DNA of 58,723 bases from JAVBME01 sp031552765 (lineage in GTDB: Bacteria; Bacillota; Negativicutes; Acidaminococcales; JAISLQ01): the NCBI GenBank assembly GCA_031552765.1, contig JAVBME010000012.1, positions 1 to 58,723 of the forward strand. Reading direction: 5' to 3'. The translations under genes were made by a program, and so were the position numbers. The first letter of the stretch is position 1. The number at the start of each line of letters is the position of its first letter. Of this stretch, positions 33,329 to 41,423 are shown piece after piece. The notes below the pieces were generated by a model that was not told the origin of the DNA, did no database searches, and worked only from the letters and a program-made list of their open reading frames with translations.

Positions 33329-34273
33329 TCAGACAAAGTGTAAGTAGCTGGCATACCCTTCTGCCGCCATCTTTTCTTTCGGTATAAAGCGCAAAGAAGC
33401 CGAATTGACACAATAACGCAAACCGGTAGCTTCTTTGGGACCGTCGGCAAACACATGACCAAGATGAGAATCGCCGGTCAGGCTGCGCACTTCCACCCGC
33501 TCCATGCCATGGCTGCCATCACGGCGTTCCGTGATGGCAGCCTGGTCTATCGGCCTGGTAAAACTCGGCCAGCCGCTGCCCGAGTCGAACTTGTCGCGCG
33601 ATGAAAACAGCGGCTCGCCGCTGGCTACATCCACATATATACCGTCTTCTTTATTGTGGTAATACTGGCCGCTGAACGGCGGCTCAGTAGCGTCCTTTTG
33701 CGTAACACGGTACTGCTCTTCTGTCAGCGACTGTCCCAGTAGCCGGTCGTCTGCTTTTTTCGACCAGTGGTCGGCAATAAAACCCGCCCGGCCGGAGGCA
33801 TGCTCGTAAAAGGAAAACTTTTCCGGATTGTCGCGCGTATAGGTCTGGTGGTAGTCTTCCGCCGGATAAAAATTTTTGAGCGGCAGCGCTTCTACCGCAA
33901 TAGGAGCTGCAAAACGCCCGCTGGCGCCTAATTTTTGCAATACCCGCCGGGCGGTCTCTTCCTGCCGTTCGTCCGCGTAATAAACAGCGGTGCGGTAGCT
34001 CTCCGCCCTGTCGGCAAACTGCCCGCCGGAATCGGTAGGATCGATAGTACGCAAAAAAGTATCCAGCAGCTTTTCATAGGTTACTTTTGCCGGGTCATAG
34101 GCTACTTCAATAGCCTCCCGGTGCCCGGTAGTACCGGTCAAGACCAACTCATAGCCGGGATTTTCTACATGCCCTCCCGTATAGCCGGCCACCACGGCGG
34201 CCACACCGGTAAGGTTTTGAAAGGGCGGCATGACGCACCAAAAACAACCGCCGGCAAACACTGCTTTTTCCAT
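33329..34273 (-). CDS. msrAB: Bifunctional methionine sulfoxide reductase A/B
   Basis: 314 residues, a natural fusion. MsrA domain (1 to about 155) has the catalytic GCFWC at residues 9-13 and GYTGGHVENPGYE; it reduces the S epimer. MsrB domain (about 170-314) has GWPSFTRPI, HLGHVFADGP and the catalytic Cys in RYCVNSASLRFIP; it reduces the R epimer. The zinc-binding CxxC pairs of some MsrB proteins are absent, as usual in the MsrAB fusion type. No signal peptide, so cytoplasmic. AAAGGAG precedes the ATG. Confidence 0.95.
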   Translation of the reverse strand: MEKAVFAGGCFWCVMPPFQNLTGVAAVVAGYTGGHVENPGYELVLTGTTGHREAIEVAYDPAKVTYEKLLDTFLRTIDPTDSGGQFADRAESYRTAVYYADERQEETARRVLQKLGASGRFAAPIAVEALPLKNFYPAEDYHQTYTRDNPEKFSFYEHASGRAGFIADHWSKKADDRLLGQSLTEEQYRVTQKDATEPPFSGQYYHNKEDGIYVDVASGEPLFSSRDKFDSGSGWPSFTRPIDQAAITERRDGSHGMERVEVRSLTGDSHLGHVFADGPKEATGLRYCVNSASLRFIPKEKMAAEGYASYLHFV

Positions 34274-34360
34274 ACTATCAACTCCTTTATTTTTATCTGG
34301 CGCAAATAAGTATCATATAATTATTATATTCGCTGTGAAAAATTTAAACCCTTTTAACGA

Positions 34361-34402
34361 TAAAACCCCGTCCCAGGCAAATACCTGAAACGGGGTTCTT
34401 GT
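34361..34402 (-). terminator. Intrinsic terminator after gdhA
   Basis: Minus strand stem AACCCCGT (34391-34398, read on minus) / ACGGGGTT (34365-34372) with an inner CAGG/CCTG pairing, then TTTTATCG. Confidence 0.75.
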
Positions 34403-34408
34403 CTTAAT

Positions 34409-35671
34409 TCAAGGGAATATGCCGCGCGCCTTGTCGGCTTTGACTACGCGGTCAAGCGCAACCATATAAGAAGCCATGCGCATACTCACTTTTTTCTCTT
34501 TATGTACTTTCCAGACCTCTTCGAAGGCATTGGTGATAATATGGTGCAGTTGTTCGTTGATGTATTTTTCGTTCCACTTAAAGTGCATGTTGTTTTGTAC
34601 CCATTCGAAATAAGATACTGTGACGCCGCCGGCGTTAGCCAGAATGTCAGGCACTACGATTACTTTATTTTTATCGAGTATCTTGTCGCCTTCCGTACTG
34701 ACCGGGCCGTTCGCGCCTTCAAGTACAATCTTTGCCTTGACGGCGGACGCATTGCTTTCGTGTATCTGGTTTTCCAGCGCAGCGGGGAAAAGGACGTCTA
34801 CATCGAGAGTGAAAAGGTCGGCGTCAGGGATCACTTTCAGGCCTGTTTCTTTATAGCCTTTGAGCGAGCGGCCGTTGTTGGCGGCATATTGCTGGGCCGC
34901 CGCCACATTTATCCCTTTCGGGTTGTAGATGGTGGTGAAAGCATCGCCGATAGCCACTATCTTGCAGCCTTCATCCTGCATCAGCTTGGCGCCGACGCTG
35001 CCCACGTTGCCAAATCCCTGTACTGCAATAGTCAGCCCTTTGGGGCTTTTTTTCATCTTCCCCAAAAGGTTCATCAGTGTATAGGTAGCGCCGCGGCCTG
35101 TAGCTTCCGCACGGCCGAGCGATCCGCCCAGTTCCAGCGGTTTTCCGGTGACCACGCCAGGCGAGAAATGCCCTTGCAGCATGCTGTAGGTATCTACTAT
35201 CCAGGCCATTACCGTGGCGTTTGTATTTACGTCCGGCGCCGGGATATCCTGCTGCGGTCCGATTATCGGCTCTATCATTGCCGTATAGCGCCTGGTCAGG
35301 CGCCTCAGCTCATTTTCACTAAGTTTAGACGGATCGACCTTGACTCCGCCTTTAGCCCCGCCATAGGGCAGGTTCATCAGAGCGCATTTCCAGGTCATCC
35401 AAGCGGCCAGGGCCTTTACTTCGTCGAGGTTGGCTTCGGGATGGTAACGGATACCGCCCTTGCTCGGCCCCAGTGTCGTATTGTGCTGCACGCGGTAGCC
35501 TTCATATACTTCCACCCGGCCATTGTCTTTTTGTATAGGCACGGAAACCATGAGTTCACGTTCCGGGTAGCGCAGAGTGACGTAATCATCCGGCTTGAGA
35601 CCCAGTTTTTTGGCCGCTTCATCCAGCACAGCCAACATGTTTTCATAAGGATTGTAATGAGTTTGCTTCAT
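34409..35671 (-). CDS. gdhA: Glutamate dehydrogenase
   Basis: 420 residues, hexameric Firmicute/archaeal-type GDH interconverting glutamate and 2-oxoglutarate plus ammonia. Substrate-site motifs: GPSKGGIRYHPE, MNLPYGGAKGGVKVDP (catalytic Lys) and DIPAPDVNTN; the Rossmann fold starts with GLTIAVQGFGNVGSVGAKL. The adenosine-ribose region reads AIGDAF, but coenzyme choice is not certain. Last gene of an apparent cupin-NamZ-HD-gdhA transcript (17-base gap to the HD gene); GGGAGGG before the ATG also allows separate initiation. Confidence 0.95.
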   Translation of the reverse strand: MKQTHYNPYENMLAVLDEAAKKLGLKPDDYVTLRYPERELMVSVPIQKDNGRVEVYEGYRVQHNTTLGPSKGGIRYHPEANLDEVKALAAWMTWKCALMNLPYGGAKGGVKVDPSKLSENELRRLTRRYTAMIEPIIGPQQDIPAPDVNTNATVMAWIVDTYSMLQGHFSPGVVTGKPLELGGSLGRAEATGRGATYTLMNLLGKMKKSPKGLTIAVQGFGNVGSVGAKLMQDEGCKIVAIGDAFTTIYNPKGINVAAAQQYAANNGRSLKGYKETGLKVIPDADLFTLDVDVLFPAALENQIHESNASAVKAKIVLEGANGPVSTEGDKILDKNKVIVVPDILANAGGVTVSYFEWVQNNMHFKWNEKYINEQLHHIITNAFEEVWKVHKEKKVSMRMASYMVALDRVVKADKARGIFP

Positions 35672-35688
35672 TTTTCACCCTCCCGTGT

Positions 35689-36900
35689 TTAATACTCCCC
35701 CTCGTCAAAATAGCCAAAAATTTTGCCAAAATCAATGCCTGCCACTATTTTACCCTTGTACATACTACTGATATTCTCGATCCCCGCCTTTAGATGGCGC
35801 GAGGTTATACCGTGCTGTATGGACACCCTGGCCTCAAGAAGAGCAGCCAGGTTGTCGCAGCATTTGAGCACTGCGCCGTCTACAGGACGATATTTCGCTT
35901 CGTTGTACAGCTTTGATATATCGCCAGGATCATCGAGGATTTTCAGGTCTCCGTCCACCACCACCCTTGTTTCAAATTCCCGTTCAGTAAAGTATTTGAG
36001 TTCCTCATGCCAACTGGCCGGCACTAAAGGCAAAATCTTCTCCCGGACGTACTGAGCTTCGATTTCTTTTATCAGACGGTCGAGGTCTTCCACGGAGCGT
36101 TTGACCGGCGAGATGATGTCGCGCGTCAGCACTTCCGGCAGGTCGTGCAAAAGCCCGCACAGATAATCGTTGACCAGCCTGGCGTCGCAGGCTTTGAGCT
36201 CACGCGCGCAAAAATAGGCGAAGATGGCCACGATGAGCATATGTCCCATGACGGAAGTTTCCGGCACACGCGGCGACTGCGCCCAACGCTTTTGAAACCG
36301 CAGTTGGCCGACCAGGTCGATAAATTTTTTACTTTTGCCGTTAAGGCTTATTTTCTGTACTCCTATAAGGTCGTAATGTTCTTCTATCTGGCTGGCGATA
36401 TCTATTTTAGTATCTTCAATGCCGACGACCACATCTTTGTTCATCTGGTAGATTATTTTAAATTCCCAGTCGGTGGCCAGGTAGTGAGCCGCCTTTAAAA
36501 TGCGTTTTTCGTCTTTAGAATAGGAAGGATCACACAAATAACTGGAAAAATCGCGAAAAAACTCTCTGCCCAAAGGCTCGAGGACAGGCGCCAGTTTTTC
36601 CAGCACCCACCCATTTATTTTGTCGCCGTTTTCCCGCATAAGCTCGTAGTATACCGGCGGCTTTATGTCGGTTATTATGCTGCGGTGCAAAAACTCGAAC
36701 AGGCCGCCTTCGATCAGGCGGCGCCAGTCCAGAACGACTTTTTTGTCTTCCTGCTCATATTTTGCTAATACGTAGGCAATCAGCATTTTGTGCGCCTGCT
36801 TATCGAGCTCGGTAAAGCCCTGTTGCGGGCGCAAGTGGTCGTTCCAGCGCTGGGCATTGGCCGCTTCGTAAAAAAGTTCTATCAGTTCTTTTGTTATCAT
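35689..36900 (-). CDS. HD-domain phosphohydrolase (YfbR-like)
   Basis: 403 residues. A helical N-terminal region (1 to about 200) precedes an HD domain with metal-ligand pattern ETSVMGHMLIVAIFAYF (His), GLLHDLPEVLTRDI (His-Asp) and a distal Asp in VDGDLKILDDPGD. This is the HD_3/YfbR arrangement seen in 5'-nucleotidases and related enzymes; the extra N-terminal region makes it longer than typical YfbR (about 200). Substrate unknown. GCGAGGAAA precedes the ATG; 12 bases after namZ. Confidence 0.8.
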   Translation of the reverse strand: MITKELIELFYEAANAQRWNDHLRPQQGFTELDKQAHKMLIAYVLAKYEQEDKKVVLDWRRLIEGGLFEFLHRSIITDIKPPVYYELMRENGDKINGWVLEKLAPVLEPLGREFFRDFSSYLCDPSYSKDEKRILKAAHYLATDWEFKIIYQMNKDVVVGIEDTKIDIASQIEEHYDLIGVQKISLNGKSKKFIDLVGQLRFQKRWAQSPRVPETSVMGHMLIVAIFAYFCARELKACDARLVNDYLCGLLHDLPEVLTRDIISPVKRSVEDLDRLIKEIEAQYVREKILPLVPASWHEELKYFTEREFETRVVVDGDLKILDDPGDISKLYNEAKYRPVDGAVLKCCDNLAALLEARVSIQHGITSRHLKAGIENISSMYKGKIVAGIDFGKIFGYFDEGEY

Positions 36901-36912
36901 ATTATTTCCTCG

Positions 36913-38151
36913 CTATTTATAGAGAAGGTATGGCTGGGCCAATTTGGCGAATTCCCGGCATTCCGCCTGCCACCTGGCGATAGTCTCTTCCAGCGGCAGG
37001 TTGTCCCACAAGGAGTTTTCGCCAAGGTTTTTATCGATGCGGTCTTTACTGTACGGATTCACCTTATCCACCTGCGCCATGCCCCGCAGCACATAGAACA
37101 TACGGGCACCGGTTTCCACAGCGTTTACCGTTTTTTTATCGGTAAAATGCAGCTGCACGCCGTAGCAGCTCTTGTCGGCGTTAGCGCCAAAACGCGGCAT
37201 GAAAGCAGCCGGCCGGAAATACATACCGGGCAAGTTCATATTATTGAGCTGGTAGCTTAATTTATGCGCGTCCACCCAGGGCGCGCCGACAAATTCAAAC
37301 GGCTTGGTCGTCCCGACGCCGTTCGTGACGCCGACGCCGGTATAAAAACCGGTTATAGCATAGCCCATGACACTGTCGAGCGTCGGTATGTTGGGCGAAG
37401 TAAGTACCCAGGGAAGGTTCGTGTCTTCAAAATACATATCGCGAGTCCAGCCGGACAGCGGAATTACGCTCAATTTAACGTTTATGCCGAACTCTTTGTT
37501 GAAGAGGAGCGCCGCCTCGCCCGGCGTCAGGCCGTGCCGGTAAGGTATCGGATAGAGGCCGATAAAAGACTCGAAGCCTTTTTTCAGCACCGGGCCTTCC
37601 ATCTTGCCGGAAAGAGGATTGGGCCGGTCAAACACGACAAACTCTTTTTTCTGTTCCGCACAGGCCTGCATAGCGTAAGCCATAGTCGACAGGTAAGTAT
37701 AATTTCTTACGCCCACGTCCTGTATGTCAAAAGCCAAGATATCTATATCTTTAAGCATATCGGCAGTGGGTTTTTTCGTCGGCCCGTACAGGCTGTACAC
37801 TGTGACGCCCAGCCTCTGGTCGGTGTAGGTGCCGACATCTTTCCCTGCCGTCACCTGCCCGAGAAAACCGTGCTCCGGCGAAAATACCGCCACCAGCTTT
37901 ACCTTTTGCGCCAAGATAAAGGCTGTTTCGTTAAAATTCCGGTCGATACCGGTGGCATTGGTAATAAGCCCTACACGCTTACCGGCAAACAGAGTCTTGT
38001 ATTCTTCCAGGCGTTCTATGCCTGTTTTCACTTGTGGCCGGGAAATCTTTACAACATCGGGGTTTTTGGCTTTTTCCGCCCTGGCCGCGCAAGCGGCGGA
38101 TGAGACGAAAAAAATTGCTATGAATGCAATACTGATTATTTTTCTGTACAC
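36913..38151 (-). CDS. namZ: DUF1343 exo-beta-N-acetylmuramidase (NamZ-like)
   Basis: 412 residues. Signal peptide in the first 24 residues (YRKIISIAFIAIFFVSSAAC-A). The mature part is a DUF1343 protein: GKRVGLITNATGIDRNF, FSPEHGFLGQVTAGKDVG, FDIQDVGVRNYTYLSTMAYA, VFDRPNPLSGKMEGPV and GLYPIPYRHGLTPGEAA are family hallmarks. Characterised members (NamZ) release terminal MurNAc from peptidoglycan fragments, so a periplasmic cell-wall recycling role is likely. A GTG start is chosen because GGAGG lies seven bases upstream; it overlaps the cupin gene by 16 bases. The longer ATG frame to 38358 reads through the cupin gene antiframe and is rejected. Confidence 0.9.
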   Translation of the reverse strand: MYRKIISIAFIAIFFVSSAACAARAEKAKNPDVVKISRPQVKTGIERLEEYKTLFAGKRVGLITNATGIDRNFNETAFILAQKVKLVAVFSPEHGFLGQVTAGKDVGTYTDQRLGVTVYSLYGPTKKPTADMLKDIDILAFDIQDVGVRNYTYLSTMAYAMQACAEQKKEFVVFDRPNPLSGKMEGPVLKKGFESFIGLYPIPYRHGLTPGEAALLFNKEFGINVKLSVIPLSGWTRDMYFEDTNLPWVLTSPNIPTLDSVMGYAITGFYTGVGVTNGVGTTKPFEFVGAPWVDAHKLSYQLNNMNLPGMYFRPAAFMPRFGANADKSCYGVQLHFTDKKTVNAVETGARMFYVLRGMAQVDKVNPYSKDRIDKNLGENSLWDNLPLEETIARWQAECREFAKLAQPYLLYK

Positions 38152-38480
38152 GACGAATCCTCCATTTTTAAATTGCCGTAAATAGCCAGCCAAATACAAG
38201 GCGGCTCGCTCGAGGTGTAGGAGACCCGGTGCCGCTGGTGCGCAGGTATAAACAGCCAGTCGCCCGCTTTGAGACGCTTTTTCCCGCCACAAGGCCACTC
38301 CAGCTCGCCTTCGCCTCCCAGCACCATTACCCATTCGTCTTCTTCCTGATCGTACCAATAGCCAGGCGGAGAAACATGCCCGCAGGACTTTATCCTCGCC
38401 AGCCTGCCTTTAGAAAGCGAAAGCAGAGTTTGCTCTTCTTCTTTGCCTTTTTCCGCAAATCCCCAGTAAATATTTTGCAA
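38136..38480 (-). CDS. Small cupin-domain protein
   Basis: 114 residues, single cupin barrel. Cupin motif 1 reads YDQEEDEWVMVLGGEGELEW and motif 2 AGDWLFIPAHQRHRV; metal-ligand positions are mostly Glu and His, with the first His pair replaced (DQEEDE). Function unknown; small cupins of this form are often found beside cell-wall or sugar enzymes. TTG start with GAGAGGG nearby. First or second cistron of the namZ-HD-gdhA transcript. Confidence 0.8.
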   Translation of the reverse strand: MQNIYWGFAEKGKEEEQTLLSLSKGRLARIKSCGHVSPPGYWYDQEEDEWVMVLGGEGELEWPCGGKKRLKAGDWLFIPAHQRHRVSYTSSEPPCIWLAIYGNLKMEDSSCTEK

Positions 38481-38547
38481 GACTTTCCCTCTCTACTTTC
38501 TCCCTGCCGGCATTTATCTTTTTATATTTTATAAATTCGGTTGCCAA
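38410..38547 (-). CDS. Possible 45-aa leader peptide ahead of the cupin gene
   Basis: Frame with TTG start at 38547, preceded by AAGGAG seven bases upstream; product basic (starts MATEFIKYKKINAGREK), ending inside the cupin gene in another reading frame. The good ribosome site with no other start codon to serve is the only support. Translation of it could couple to or occlude the cupin start. May be spurious. Confidence 0.3.
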   Translation of the reverse strand: MATEFIKYKKINAGREKVERESLAKYLLGICGKRQRRRANSAFAF

Positions 38548-38563
38548 TCGCAAACTCCTTCTT

Positions 38564-38577
38564 TTTTGTATACAAAA
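38564..38577. promoter_or_regulatory. Palindromic operator candidate TTTTGTATACAAAA
   Basis: A perfect 14-base palindrome three bases upstream of the AAGGAG of the possible leader and just after a TATGAT on the minus strand (about 38580-38590), where a repressor would block transcription of the cupin-namZ-HD-gdhA genes. The core TTGTATACAA resembles sites of GntR-family repressors; this likeness is from memory of the family and not tested. Confidence 0.5.
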
Positions 38578-38638
38578 TATCATATTAAAACGCTTAACAA
38601 TCAATTATTTTAGTTATATTCCAATTTTTCTCAAAAAT

Positions 38639-38667
38639 GTGATAAACTTGCCAAGACATGCTATAAT
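38639..38667 (+). promoter_or_regulatory. Sigma-70 promoter of potABCD
   Basis: GTGATA (38639-38644), 17-base spacer, TATAAT (38662-38667), inside a partly symmetric GCTATAATATAATAGC. About 75 bases upstream of the potA start. Confidence 0.6.
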
Positions 38668-38749
38668 ATAATAGCATATTTAGTGTGAAAGTAATGTTAA
38701 CAATGACTGTAATAAAAGTATTACTATACTCACGGAAGGGGGCCGTATT

Positions 38750-39775
38750 TTGCCAAATAAGGACTATATGATACGCGTCGAAGGCGTGCAAAAATCTTTT
38801 TCCGGCACATTAGTCATCCCCGGCCTCGACCTTGACATAAAAGACGGCGAATTCCTCACTTTATTAGGCCCTTCCGGTTGCGGCAAGACTACTCTTTTGA
38901 GAATGCTGGCCGGCCTTGAGACCCCTACAGCCGGCCGTATACTTATCGACGGGCGGGACGTTACCGCTCTTGCTCCCTATAAACGCGATGTAAATATGGT
39001 CTTTCAGCATTATGCGCTTTTCCCGCATATGACGGTGGAAGAAAACATAAAATTTGGCCTTAATATGCGCAAAGTCCCTGCTGATGAACAGAAAAAACTG
39101 GTAGACGACGTGGTCTACCTCACCCAGCTTGATGAATTTCGCTCTCGGCGTCCCCAGCAGCTTTCCGGCGGGCAGCAGCAGCGTGTGGCTATCGCCCGCG
39201 CACTTGTAAACAGCCCTAAAGTACTGCTCCTTGATGAACCGCTGGGCGCTCTTGACTACCAACTGAGAAAAAATCTGCAACTGGAACTTAAAAACCTGCA
39301 ACGTGGCCTTGGCATAACATTTGTCTATGTCACGCACGACCAGGAAGAAGCCCTGACCATGTCCGACCGGATCGTCGTCATGAATAAAGGCGTAATCGAG
39401 CAGGATTCTAACCCGGAACGGCTTTACCACAAACCGGAGACCGCTTTTGTCGCCAGCTTTATCGGCGAATGCAATTTTTTTGATGCCGACAAAGACAAAA
39501 TCGCTATGCGCCCGGAGAAAATCAACCTGTGCGAAGCAAACGCCGACTGGGCCGCAGTCAGCCCCGACTTTTCCCCGCATCCGCCGCCGCGCCTTTTTGG
39601 CACCATCGTCGATATAGTATTTCACGGCAACATTGACAAGGTTTTTGTCCTTTTGGACAATACACGGCAGGTAGTAACCGCCTATCAGTATTTTGACGAC
39701 AAAAGAAAGTGGCAGGCGGAAGAACGGGTCGGCTTATGGTGGCGCCCGGAAGATGAAGTGAGGCTGCTCAAATGA
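38750..39775 (+). CDS. potA: Spermidine/putrescine ABC transporter ATPase
   Basis: 341 residues. Walker A GPSGCGKTT, Q-loop FQHYALFPHMTVEENI, signature LSGGQQQRVAIARAL, Walker B VLLLDEPLGALD, H-loop YVTHDQEEALTMS, and a C-terminal TOBE domain from about 260. TTG start with GGAAGGGGG upstream. The stop overlaps the potB start (ATGA). With potB, potC and potD it forms a complete polyamine importer. Confidence 0.93.
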   Translation: MPNKDYMIRVEGVQKSFSGTLVIPGLDLDIKDGEFLTLLGPSGCGKTTLLRMLAGLETPTAGRILIDGRDVTALAPYKRDVNMVFQHYALFPHMTVEENIKFGLNMRKVPADEQKKLVDDVVYLTQLDEFRSRRPQQLSGGQQQRVAIARALVNSPKVLLLDEPLGALDYQLRKNLQLELKNLQRGLGITFVYVTHDQEEALTMSDRIVVMNKGVIEQDSNPERLYHKPETAFVASFIGECNFFDADKDKIAMRPEKINLCEANADWAAVSPDFSPHPPPRLFGTIVDIVFHGNIDKVFVLLDNTRQVVTAYQYFDDKRKWQAEERVGLWWRPEDEVRLLK

Positions 39776-40614
39776 GCCGCGGCAAGCTGTTAGTCGCGCC
39801 CACTATATTTTGGCTGTGCCTGTTTTTTGTCATACCGCTCTTGATAGTTGTCGTCATTTCTTTTCTCGGCCGTACCACCTACGGCCAGCTGGTATTTAAG
39901 TTTACCCTTGAGAATTACCAGCGGTTCTTTGAACCGTTATACCTCAATATACTTGTTTACACCTTCATCATGGCGCTCCTTGTCACCTTTTTTACCTTCC
40001 TCTTTGGTTACCCACTGGCCTACGCCATAGCGCGCAGCGGTAAAAAGTGGCAGCGTATTGGCCTGATGCTGGTGATGATACCTTTTTGGATAAACTTTCT
40101 CATACGCTCTTATGCCTGGGTCATCATTTTAAGGTCTCAGGGAATAGTAAATACCCTACTGCTCAACATCGGCCTCATAGACCAGCCTTTGCAGCTCCTC
40201 TATAATGACGGCGCGGTCTTTCTCGGCCTGGTTTACGCCATGTTGCCTTTTATGGTATTGCCAATTTATGTTTCCATCGAACAACTGGACGGGCGGCTGC
40301 TCGAGGCGGCGTCCGACCTTGGCGCCACGCCGGCCCGCGCTTTTTGGAATATCACCCTGCCGCTAACTATGCCCGGCGTAGCGGCAGGCTCCATACTTGT
40401 TTTCATATCTTCGCTCGGCATGTTCGTCGTGCCCGATATCATGGGCGGCGCCAAAGCCTCGCTTATCGGCAACCTTATCCAGAACCAGTTCCTAAGCGCC
40501 CGCAACTGGCCTTTTGGTTCGGCGCTCTCTATACTTTTGGCTTTTTTGTCTATGCTGCTCATCTATCTTTACTACAAGGCGCTCGGCCTAAAAAAAGGAG
40601 GGGCGGCACTATGA
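39772..40614 (+). CDS. potB: Spermidine/putrescine ABC transporter permease
   Basis: 280 residues, six membrane segments. The cytoplasmic EAA loop reads LLEAASDLGATPARAFWNITLPLTMPG, contacting PotA. Overlaps potA by four bases and potC by four bases, so translation is coupled along the operon. Confidence 0.93.
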   Translation: MSRGKLLVAPTIFWLCLFFVIPLLIVVVISFLGRTTYGQLVFKFTLENYQRFFEPLYLNILVYTFIMALLVTFFTFLFGYPLAYAIARSGKKWQRIGLMLVMIPFWINFLIRSYAWVIILRSQGIVNTLLLNIGLIDQPLQLLYNDGAVFLGLVYAMLPFMVLPIYVSIEQLDGRLLEAASDLGATPARAFWNITLPLTMPGVAAGSILVFISSLGMFVVPDIMGGAKASLIGNLIQNQFLSARNWPFGSALSILLAFLSMLLIYLYYKALGLKKGGAAL

Positions 40615-41402
40615 AGACCTGGCGTTACAAACTTCTTTTGGGCTATTCCTGCTCGGTCATCGCCTTTCTTTACCTGCCAATGCTCCTTTTGACTGTCTAT
40701 TCTTTTAATACTTCGCGTATAAACGCTATGTGGACAGGTTTTACCTTTGACTGGTACCTTTCACTCCTGCAAAACGAGCGCGTGCTGGACGCACTTTTTA
40801 ACAGCCTGTTGGTCGCCGGCGCCACCACTGCGGTAACAACCGTCCTCGGTACACTGGCCGCACTCAGTCTCAACCGCTACCGTTTCAAACACCGTGAAAC
40901 GATAAACAGCCTCTTGTACCTGCCTATGCTCATCCCGGAAATCGTAATGGGCCTGTCTTTACTCGTATTGTTTTCCCAGTTGGAAATGCCGCTCGGCAAA
41001 ACAACGCTGATCATCGCGCACATTACTTTTTGCATATCTTTTGTCATTATAACAGTCGGCGCGCGCCTCGAAGGAATGCGCACAGACCTTGAGGAAGCGG
41101 CGCAGGACCTTTACGCTACGCCCTGGCAGACCTTTCGTTATGTCACCCTGCCGCTGGCTATGCCCGGCATAGTGGCGGGCGCGCTTATGGCTTTTACTTT
41201 ATCGATAGACGACTTTGTCATCAGTTTTTTTGTCGCCGGGCCGGACTCCACCACTTTGCCGCTTTACATCTACGCCATGGTCAAGCGCGGCATCAGCCCG
41301 GAGATCAATGCTTTGTCGACTTTGATGATGCTTGCCACCATAACGCTTGTTTTAATCGGACAATGGCTTCAGTTGAAGTCTGATAATAAAAGCAATCAAT
41401 AA
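40611..41402 (+). CDS. potC: Spermidine/putrescine ABC transporter permease
   Basis: 263 residues, six membrane segments, EAA loop LEEAAQDLYATPWQTFRYVTLPLAMPG. The ATG at 40611 overlaps the potB stop and has AAAGGAGGGG upstream; the longer frame running back to 40344 lies out of frame through potB and is not used. Confidence 0.93.
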   Translation: MKTWRYKLLLGYSCSVIAFLYLPMLLLTVYSFNTSRINAMWTGFTFDWYLSLLQNERVLDALFNSLLVAGATTAVTTVLGTLAALSLNRYRFKHRETINSLLYLPMLIPEIVMGLSLLVLFSQLEMPLGKTTLIIAHITFCISFVIITVGARLEGMRTDLEEAAQDLYATPWQTFRYVTLPLAMPGIVAGALMAFTLSIDDFVISFFVAGPDSTTLPLYIYAMVKRGISPEINALSTLMMLATITLVLIGQWLQLKSDNKSNQ

Positions 41403-41423
41403 AAGAGAGGATGATTTTTCAAA

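Noticed and set aside
34502..35692. 396-codon open frame opposite gdhA
   Set aside because: Antisense shadow of a clear glutamate dehydrogenase; no recognisable protein features.
37264..38103. 279-codon open frame opposite namZ
   Set aside because: Antisense shadow of a well-supported DUF1343 gene, with His/Arg-rich composition typical of wrong-frame reading.
38151..38358. N-terminal extension of the namZ frame
   Set aside because: Overlaps the cupin gene; the GTG with GGAGG upstream places the signal peptide at the N-terminus.
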